6,468 bases of DNA from Enterococcaceae bacterium (GTDB lineage: Bacteria; Bacillota; Bacilli; Lactobacillales; Catellicoccaceae): contig JASLFJ010000063.1 in the NCBI GenBank assembly GCA_030150665.1, positions 1-6,468 on the forward strand. Reading direction: 5' to 3'. Below, piece after piece: positions 1-3,379 of this stretch. Positions within the stretch are counted from its first letter, which is position 1; every line of letters begins with the position of its first letter. Made by a program: the position numbers and the translations under genes. The notes under the pieces are model-generated. The model was not told the origin of the DNA. It saw nothing but the letters and a program-made list of their open reading frames with translations, and did no database searches.

Positions 1-18
1 GTTTTACCTCAGTAAAAC
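1..18 (-). other. Hairpin in the presumed 16S rRNA leader, at the window edge
   Basis: Seven bases at 1-7 (GTTTTAC) are the exact reverse complement of 12-18, with a 4-base loop. On the minus strand this hairpin lies about 26 bases downstream of the boxA-like sequence, in the stretch that should precede the 16S rRNA gene. No T-tract follows on the plus strand, and the minus-strand continuation is outside the window, so I read it as a precursor-rRNA leader structure and not as a terminator. The pairing is seen directly; the role is inferred. Confidence 0.45.
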
Positions 19-44
19 AGCCCTACACGTTTGGTTTATTCTAT

Positions 45-65
45 CTTTGTTCAGTTTTCAAAGGT
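45..65 (-). promoter_or_regulatory. boxA-like rRNA antitermination sequence (rrn leader)
   Basis: The minus strand reads ACCTTTGAAAACTGAAC followed by AAAG. The CTTTGAAAACTgAa core is the sequence typically found in Firmicute rRNA operon leaders and 16S-23S spacers, where it acts as boxA for the Nus antitermination complex. It lies about 25 bases downstream of the predicted start of the third tandem promoter, the expected order for an rRNA leader. This motif, together with the promoters, is the main reason for predicting a 16S gene just beyond position 1. The 16S gene itself is not in the window. Confidence 0.7.
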
Positions 66-72
66 CTACACT

Positions 73-88
73 GCTTACTCTTGTAAGC
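73..88 (-). other. Leader hairpin between rRNA promoter P3 and boxA
   Basis: On the minus strand GCTTAC (88-83) pairs perfectly with GTAAGC (78-73) across a 4-base AAGA loop. It lies between the predicted start of P3 (about 88) and the boxA-like motif. A small stem just upstream of boxA is a usual arrangement in rRNA leaders. Nothing here shows that it terminates: there is no T-run. Confidence 0.5.
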
Positions 89-94
89 TCCACT

Positions 95-123
95 AGTTTA
101 TCATGTTTTTTCAGTCATGTCAA
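95..123 (-). promoter_or_regulatory. rRNA operon promoter P3 (proximal)
   Basis: On the minus strand there is a perfect -35 TTGACA (123-118), a 17-base spacer and TAAACT (100-95) as -10, which matches TATAAT at four of six positions. Transcription would start near 88. It is the third of three tandem sigma-A-type promoters on this strand. An 8-base direct repeat, AAACTAGT, occurs at 130-123, touching the -35, and again at 99-92, overlapping the -10. No open reading frame follows within the window, but a boxA-like rRNA leader does. The -10 is the weakest of the three. Confidence 0.65.
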
Positions 124-145
124 CTAGTTTTTTATGTTCTTTTTT

Positions 146-173
146 GTTGTCCGCTTAACGCGTTCGTAACAAC
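146..173 (-). other. Leader stem downstream of rRNA promoter P2
   Basis: On the minus strand GTTGT (173-169) pairs with ACAAC (150-146), enclosing a small GC-rich inner stem CGC/GCG around GTTAA. It begins at the predicted start of transcripts from P2 (about 173), so it would form the 5' end of those RNAs. Possible roles are stabilising the 5' end or aiding processing. The pairing is visible; the function is unknown. Confidence 0.35.
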
Positions 174-179
174 TCTTAT

Positions 180-208
180 AATATATCATCTTGAAATTAA
201 GATGTCAA
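180..208 (-). promoter_or_regulatory. rRNA operon promoter P2 (middle)
   Basis: The minus strand has a perfect -35 TTGACA (208-203), a 17-base spacer and -10 TATATT (185-180), five of six to consensus. The predicted start is near 173. The spacer carries a 6-base inverted repeat (CATCTT 187-192 and AAGATG 199-204 on the plus strand), and the flanking AATATAT/ATATATT sequences extend the symmetry over the whole promoter. A tract rich in A and T (211-240) lies upstream and may act as a second UP-like element. Strong tandem promoters followed by boxA are the classical rRNA arrangement. Confidence 0.75.
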
Positions 209-270
209 TATATTTTTTAACTTTTTTTAAAGTTAATTTTTGTTGTTCGTCTTTGTTAAGGACAAGTAAT

Positions 271-299
271 AATATAACAACTTTTCAATCATTTGACAA
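271..299 (-). promoter_or_regulatory. rRNA operon promoter P1 (distal)
   Basis: On the minus strand TTGTCA (299-294, five of six) is separated by exactly 17 bases from TATATT (276-271, five of six). The predicted start is near 264. It is the most distal of the three promoters and the one with the best upstream A-tract element (301-322). It begins about 40 bases after the stop codon of the preceding minus-strand gene, and I see no GC-rich terminator between them, so some read-through into the rRNA operon is possible. Confidence 0.7.
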
Positions 300-300
300 G

Positions 301-322
301 CTTTTTTTGAAAAAAATTTCAA
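301..322 (-). promoter_or_regulatory. UP element of rRNA promoter P1
   Basis: Directly upstream of the P1 -35, the minus strand reads TTGAAA, seven T, C, seven A, G. Placed at -59 to -38, this matches the E. coli full UP-element consensus (AAA, a W/T-rich block, then AAA) at all but one of its defined positions, as I remember that consensus. UP elements bind the C-terminal domain of the RNA polymerase alpha subunit and are typical of rRNA promoters. The position and the two phased tracts are seen; alpha-CTD binding is inferred. The same bases could also form a weak hairpin (seven T against seven A), but it has no GC base. Confidence 0.55.
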
Positions 323-340
323 TATACTTCATTCTATGTT

Positions 341-730
341 TTAAGAGATTAAAGAATCTAATCCTGCCGTATCTTGAAGTGACACATCAGATAATAATTC
401 CTGAAATACTTGTGTGCTTTTCCACACATAATAGGGATGCTGATCTATAATATCCTTATTATCACCTTTCCATAAAAAGACAATCAACGGTATTTTTTTA
501 TTATGAACCTCAAGACATGTAAAATCTAAAAGGCTAAGCTCTTTAACCGAACAGGAACATTCTTTTATAATATGAGATAAAACTTTACTAAGGGGACGTT
601 CATCACTTTCAATGGCAAGCATCATAAAATCATATGCAGTCACTGAAGTTTGTTGAACAAGAAATAAATTATTCCACATTGGATCTTGCTTAATAACAGT
701 TGTTGCAACGCACCTTTTTTCTTTCATCAT
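341..730 (-). CDS. Small cytoplasmic protein, apparently a degenerate Nudix domain
   Basis: Encodes 129 residues, or 128 if the second of two adjacent ATGs (727) is used. AGGAG at 740-736 lies 5 bases before the first ATG and 8 before the second, so the second is equally likely. There is no signal peptide or membrane segment. Residues 40-62 line up without gaps with the Nudix box GX5EX7REUXEEXGU: E44 is in the GX5E place and I54 and E57 fit, but the R-E pair is S52-H53, the first of the two metal-binding Glu is K56, and both glycines are replaced. The flanks (FLVQQ at 23-27, a hydrophobic strand at 80-87) also resemble a Nudix fold. Catalysis of the usual kind looks unlikely; a binding or regulatory role is possible. 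It lies between the acylase terminator and the rRNA promoters, with no clear terminator after it. That it is a gene is well supported; the family is an inference from the motif. Confidence 0.75.
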   Translation of the reverse strand: MMKEKRCVATTVIKQDPMWNNLFLVQQTSVTAYDFMMLAIESDERPLSKVLSHIIKECSCSVKELSLLDFTCLEVHNKKIPLIVFLWKGDNKDIIDQHPYYVWKSTQVFQELLSDVSLQDTAGLDSLIS

Positions 731-762
731 AATTACTCCTATATTAATTCTTATTTTTCAGT

Positions 763-806
763 AAAAAGTAAATAGTAGAAACGAGACTTTCGTTTCTACT
801 ATTTAC
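763..806 (-). terminator. Intrinsic terminator of the penicillin V acylase-like gene
   Basis: Positions 768-784 and 790-806 are perfect reverse complements: a 17-bp stem with a 5-base loop. On the minus strand it is followed immediately by five T (767-763). The hairpin starts 25 bases after the stop codon of the acylase gene at 832. No T-run follows on the plus strand, so it is directional. It should separate the acylase gene from the small Nudix-like gene, whose start lies 32 bases further on. Confidence 0.88.
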
Positions 807-831
807 AACAACATTTAAGCAACAGAATCTA

Positions 832-1854
832 TTAAGACGCTGAAGTAGCTGTATTTGTTTGACGTAATACACGAAGCCCTTCTTTTTGACGTGGATAGTC
901 AAAAATATAAGGTTGATCAGTAGCCAATAAGTGATCGGTTAATGCTACTTTTACAACTTGATGATCTTCATAAGAGCTAAAGTAAAAACTACGTGTTGTA
1001 TTACACATTGCTGATTTTAATTGTGTATAATCACATTGTCCTTCAGCCGTTTGAACAATACCTTTTGGAATACTTACAGTATCTAAAATATGAAATGCTG
1101 CATTAACGCCTGATTGTTCATCTTTTCCAGGATGTGTATGTTCTCTGAAAAAGGCTGCTCTTACAAAACGCTCAGGAGGTGTGTATCCTCCTGGAAGTCC
1201 ACTTGTCCCAGTTCCTTGAGAAAACGGAGTTGCCTTAAAAGTACCAAAATTTTGTGCAGGATATTGCTCTGGACGTACGTGTAAATAATTACGCAGATTT
1301 TCAATATGCCACTCTAATTGTGGTGTATTTGTCATCGTTTTTACAGGATTTTCTTTAAGGTGCAGTGTTTTTTCTGTAGGCTCAATCACAACACAACGCC
1401 CTTGATCATCTGTAATAATCCAATGAAGAGGAGTTACAATATTTAAAATCGGAATGGGTGTACCTACAATATTAATTTTTGGTAATTGTTGTTCAATCTC
1501 TTCAATAGAAGCACAATTTCCAAGTAACCATAAAATAAAATCTTGAGCTGCAAAATTTAACATGCCTTCGCCATCATCATAAGGTTGATATTGAACTTCT
1601 CCTGGTAAATAAAGCTCAGCAACAGCTAGTCCATGTTCATTAACACCATCAATGACTGAATATTGCCCTTCCATTTCAGATCCAGCACCAATAAATCCAT
1701 ATTTAGTTTGCCATTTAGATCCATCTGCTTGTGATAAAAACGTATGGTTTCTAGGAATAAATGTTGGAGCTCCATCTAATGGATAATGAAAATCTAAGGT
1801 ACGTGCGGTAATATACTCTTTATTTTCTGTTTGAATTAAAATACTTGTACACAT
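832..1854 (-). CDS. Choloylglycine hydrolase family amidase, penicillin V acylase-like
   Basis: A 340-residue cytoplasmic Ntn hydrolase of the linear amide C-N hydrolase family (bile salt hydrolases, penicillin V acylases, B. subtilis YxeI-like). After removal of Met1, Cys2 is the N-terminal nucleophile. The other core residues are in place: R18 and D21 (ARTLD), N72 in GVNEHGL, N176 in MTNTPQ, and R229 in PPERFVR. Residue 82 is Tyr (ELYLPG); bile salt hydrolases usually have Asn there and Gram-positive penicillin V acylases Tyr, so acylase activity on phenoxyacetyl-type amides is the better guess, and bile salt hydrolysis is not excluded. It is slightly longer than the usual 315-330 residues because of a polar C-terminal tail. 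AGAGGAG lies 8 bases before the ATG. It is 113 bases from the S1 gene upstream and ends at its own strong terminator. Family assignment is firm; substrate is inferred. Confidence 0.92.
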   Translation of the reverse strand: MCTSILIQTENKEYITARTLDFHYPLDGAPTFIPRNHTFLSQADGSKWQTKYGFIGAGSEMEGQYSVIDGVNEHGLAVAELYLPGEVQYQPYDDGEGMLNFAAQDFILWLLGNCASIEEIEQQLPKINIVGTPIPILNIVTPLHWIITDDQGRCVVIEPTEKTLHLKENPVKTMTNTPQLEWHIENLRNYLHVRPEQYPAQNFGTFKATPFSQGTGTSGLPGGYTPPERFVRAAFFREHTHPGKDEQSGVNAAFHILDTVSIPKGIVQTAEGQCDYTQLKSAMCNTTRSFYFSSYEDHQVVKVALTDHLLATDQPYIFDYPRQKEGLRVLRQTNTATSAS

Positions 1855-1967
1855 AATATGTACTCCTCTCTAAATGTTATATGATCACTTTCATTTAACA
1901 CCTTTTTTAAAATATAAATCCCTACCCCTACTCCCTAAATCAAAATTGATCATATGTGATAAAACCT
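1855..1967 (-). promoter_or_regulatory. Upstream region of the acylase gene with repeats and a tentative promoter
   Basis: This 113-base gap has no terminator for the S1 gene. Plus-strand ATATGATCA (1879-1887) is repeated in inverted orientation as TGATCATAT (1947-1955), each copy containing the palindrome TGATCA. The first copy sits at the centre of a wider TAAATG/CATTTA dyad (1871-1876, 1892-1897). Between them 1920-1937 carries three CCCTA-type repeats, giving runs of G on the coding strand. The best promoter I find is minus-strand TATATT (1916-1911) with only a poor -35, TTTAGG, 17 bases upstream, placed so that the G-rich repeats fill the spacer. A weak -35 with flanking palindromes suggests an activated or repressed promoter. 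The repeats are seen; the regulation is inferred. Confidence 0.35.
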
Positions 1968-2363
1968 CTAAGAAGCTTCTAAACGATCTAGTGCTTCTTG
2001 AATCCATCCTGGCATAGCCTGGTGTAAAGAAGTAAAACCAATTTTTTTATGCTTATTCGTAAAATAATGCTTTCGTTGTGTTTTTGTAAACATATGCGGT
2101 AATGATTCATAAACCCGTAATGATAAACTAATTTTTTGACTATATTCATCAATATCAATAATTTTAACACGGATTGGTGTTCCTACTTCTAAATAATCGG
2201 AAACATTTTTTATATAGCCATTTTTCACTTCAGAAATATGAATTAATCCTTGTGTATTCTCATCTAACGCAACAAAAATCCCATAAGGTTGTATTCCAGT
2301 AATAACACCATCAATATCCATCCCGATCTGATATTGATGATGTTTAGGTCGTTGATTACTCAT
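1968..2363 (-). CDS. cvfD: S1-domain RNA-binding post-transcriptional regulator, CvfD/YugI (GSP13) type
   Basis: A 131-residue cytoplasmic protein. Residues 13-83 form one S1 (OB-fold) RNA-binding domain: IGMDIDGVITGIQPYGIFVAL, then GLIHISE at 39-45, then the VKIIDIDEY strand and the closing SLSLR at 79-83. The basic region after it and the C-terminal PGWIQEAL helix (118-125) are the hallmarks of the small CvfD / general stress protein 13 family of Firmicutes, which bind RNA or ribosomes and affect expression of many genes post-transcriptionally. The gene starts 12 bases after the cyclophilin stop, with AGGTGA 4 bases before the ATG, so the two are very likely cotranscribed. The symbol follows the pneumococcal member; yugI is the B. 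subtilis name. Targets cannot be read from this sequence. Confidence 0.88.
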   Translation of the reverse strand: MSNQRPKHHQYQIGMDIDGVITGIQPYGIFVALDENTQGLIHISEVKNGYIKNVSDYLEVGTPIRVKIIDIDEYSQKISLSLRVYESLPHMFTKTQRKHYFTNKHKKIGFTSLHQAMPGWIQEALDRLEAS

Positions 2364-2375
2364 AAAATCACCTAC

Positions 2376-2972
2376 TTAAACGGCTTGATCTTCAATGATC
2401 ACTTGTTTTAAATAAACCGGTTCTAAAGGACAATCTTGAGCATTTCTTTGAACATTTGCAATCTGATCAACAACATCCATTCCCGAAATAACATGACCAA
2501 AAATCGTATGTCGATGATCTAACCAAGGTGTACCTCCTTGATTGACATAAGCTTCTTGTAACACATCCTCATATCCTGCTGATGCTAACTGCGCAACCAT
2601 TTGACTTGGAAGATGATGATTTTGCACAATAAAAAATTGACTGCCATTCGTGTTCGGTCCTGCATTTGCCATAGATAAAGCCCCTGATAAATGGATTAAT
2701 TCTGAACTAAACTCATCTTCAAAAGGAGCTCCATAGCTACTTTCTCCACCACGACCTGTTCCTGTAGGATCTCCTGTTTGAATCATAAAGTCAGGAATCA
2801 CTCTATGAAATAAGATATCTTGATAATATCCTTGCTCAGCTAATGTTAAAAAATTTTGTACAGTTTTTGGTGCCTGTTCTGGAAATAAAACAACCCTAAT
2901 CTCTCCTAAAGAGGTAACTAATGTTGCTTTAGGTCCTTTCATATGTTCTAAATTTAATTGTGGATAATTCAT
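2376..2972 (-). CDS. Cyclophilin-type peptidyl-prolyl cis-trans isomerase, cytoplasmic
   Basis: Catalyses cis-trans isomerisation of peptidyl-prolyl bonds. The longest reading frame starts at 2981, but its ribosome binding site (AGAAAGGA, 2989-2982) directly abuts that ATG; the ATG at 2972 has a normal 9-base spacing and gives a normal N-terminus (MNYPQLNLEHMKG), so I choose 2972 (198 residues). Numbered from 2981, the active site is visible: FHRVIPDFMIQTGD with catalytic R60, F65, M66 and Q68, then GTGRGGE, SMANAGPNTNGSQFFIV (103-119), and W153 in PWLDHRHTIFG, the cyclosporin-contact position. An insertion of about 25 residues (124-150) precedes this Trp, as in other Bacilli cyclophilins of this size. 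No signal peptide or lipobox, so it is intracellular. First gene of a unit with the S1 regulator. Family firm; specific clients unknown. Confidence 0.93.
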   Translation of the reverse strand: MNYPQLNLEHMKGPKATLVTSLGEIRVVLFPEQAPKTVQNFLTLAEQGYYQDILFHRVIPDFMIQTGDPTGTGRGGESSYGAPFEDEFSSELIHLSGALSMANAGPNTNGSQFFIVQNHHLPSQMVAQLASAGYEDVLQEAYVNQGGTPWLDHRHTIFGHVISGMDVVDQIANVQRNAQDCPLEPVYLKQVIIEDQAV

Positions 2973-3176
2973 ATGCTTCATTCCTTTCTTTATTATCTAT
3001 AACTCAAACGCATACTTAATAATGTTCGTTCTCTTTTATCATATCTAATTTTTAAAAATTCCTCCAGTTTAACCCCTTAAAAAATATAAGAATCCTGTAA
3101 AAACATAGCCTATCTATTTTTTCTATCATAATAAAATTATACATTAATTTATTCTTTTAATATTATCATCCGATGA
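2973..3176. other. AT-rich divergent intergenic region, cyclophilin side
   Basis: About 200 bases of very AT-rich DNA with no gene. For the minus-strand cyclophilin gene the best -10 is TATAAT at 3141-3136, but no good -35 lies 16-18 bases upstream, and the 5' untranslated region would be about 150 bases; TATGAT at 3040-3035 is an alternative, also without a -35. A 14-base perfect palindrome of A and T (3047-3060) is probably chance in this composition. I see no terminator, riboswitch or T-box consensus here. The cyclophilin promoter therefore remains unplaced. Confidence 0.3.
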
Positions 3177-3205
3177 TTGACACCCTTTTTCTTTTTCATT
3201 ATACT
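3177..3205 (+). promoter_or_regulatory. Promoter of alaS (sigma-A type)
   Basis: A perfect -35 TTGACA (3177-3182), a 17-base spacer and -10 TATACT (3200-3205), five of six to consensus. Transcription should start near 3212, giving an untranslated leader of about 168 bases before alaS. This is the only strong plus-strand promoter in the intergenic region and probably also drives the 137-residue gene after alaS. The spacing and hexamers are seen directly; use in the cell is inferred. Confidence 0.8.
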
Positions 3206-3220
3206 AATCTTGATAGTAAA

Positions 3221-3253
3221 TGTTAGAGCATATATTCTTTATATATCTTAACA
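3221..3253 (+). other. alaS leader hairpin 1
   Basis: TGTTA (3221-3225), AG (3227-3228) and ATATAT (3230-3235) pair in order with TAACA (3249-3253), CT (3247-3248) and ATATAT (3241-3246), giving 13 base pairs with two single-base bulges and a 5-base loop. It would begin about 10 bases after the predicted transcription start. At the DNA level it is also a palindrome just downstream of the promoter. It is AT-rich and therefore weak. No T-run follows it. Confidence 0.5.
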
Positions 3254-3264
3254 TAATGATTTTA

Positions 3265-3288
3265 GTAATGTCTGTCACACAGCATTAT
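3265..3288 (+). promoter_or_regulatory. alaS leader: hairpin competing with the terminator-like stem
   Basis: GTAATG (3265-3270) and CTGT (3272-3275) pair with CATTAT (3283-3288) and ACAG (3279-3282): ten pairs, one of them G-U, with one bulged T and a 3-base loop. Its 3' arm is the same sequence (3279-3288) that forms the 5' arm of the large hairpin at 3277-3334, so the two cannot coexist. It would be transcribed first and could act as an antiterminator. The mutually exclusive pairing is seen; regulation is inferred, and folding energies were not computed. Confidence 0.45.
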
Positions 3289-3339
3289 ATCCAAGAAATT
3301 CCCGAGTGGCATTACTCTTGGAGTGATGTTGTGTTTTTT
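3277..3339 (+). terminator. Terminator-like attenuator hairpin in the alaS leader
   Basis: Positions 3277-3295 pair with 3317-3334 over 18 base pairs (including three G-U pairs) with one bulged A at 3289. The 21-base apical loop may form a further short stem (AGU 3305-3307 with ACU 3314-3316). Six T (3334-3339) overlap and follow the base of the stem. It ends 40 bases before the alaS start, so as a terminator it would act as an attenuator of alaS, not as an end of a transcript. The stem is relatively poor in GC and the T-tract is moderate, so the efficiency of termination is uncertain. No T-box consensus is recognisable in the leader. Confidence 0.5.
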
Positions 3340-3350
3340 CATAAACACAA
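3329..3350 (+). other. alaS leader hairpin 3, overlapping the attenuator stem and T-tract
   Basis: TTGTGTTT (3329-3336) is the perfect reverse complement of AAACACAA (3343-3350), with a 6-base loop. It shares 3329-3334 with the base of the large hairpin, so the two exclude each other in their lower part. Because it lies at and after the T-tract, it cannot prevent termination during transcription; it could act later, for example in processing, stability, or access to the ribosome binding site 14 bases downstream. It is the third structured element in a 168-base leader. Confidence 0.45.
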
Positions 3351-3379
3351 ATCAATGAACCACAGAAAGGATTAAGATT

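Noticed and set aside
217..236. An 8-bp hairpin TTAACTTT/AAAGTTAA followed on the plus strand by five T, a possible plus-strand terminator.
   Set aside because: There is no plus-strand gene to terminate, the stem has only one GC pair, and the tract is better explained as A/T-rich DNA upstream of promoter P2.
103..450. A plus-strand open frame of 115 codons.
   Set aside because: It has no ribosome binding site, encodes a Phe/Leu/Ser-rich low-complexity product typical of AT-rich noncoding DNA, and runs antisense through the rRNA promoters and into the end of the Nudix-like gene.
1920..1937. A G-quadruplex formed by the G-runs on the minus strand.
   Set aside because: Only three runs of three or more G are present; a standard intramolecular quadruplex needs four.
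1988..2170. A 60-codon minus-strand frame inside the S1 gene.
   Set aside because: It is a shifted frame within a well-supported S1-domain gene and lacks its own ribosome binding site.
3304..3317. GAGTGGCATTACTC in the loop of the large alaS leader hairpin, resembling part of a T-box core (GUGGnA).
   Set aside because: The rest of the T-box consensus (ACCGCG) is missing, the variable base would be C, pairing with a G discriminator and not the A of tRNA-Ala, the leader is too short, and the motif lies inside the terminator-like stem and not before it.
3220..3375. A 51-codon open frame through the alaS leader that ends 4 bases before the alaS ATG, a possible leader peptide.
   Set aside because: No Shine-Dalgarno precedes its ATG or the internal ATGs at 3256 and 3268, the first ATG is only about 8 bases from the predicted transcript start, and it has no alanine codon, so classical attenuation through stalled alanine codons does not fit.
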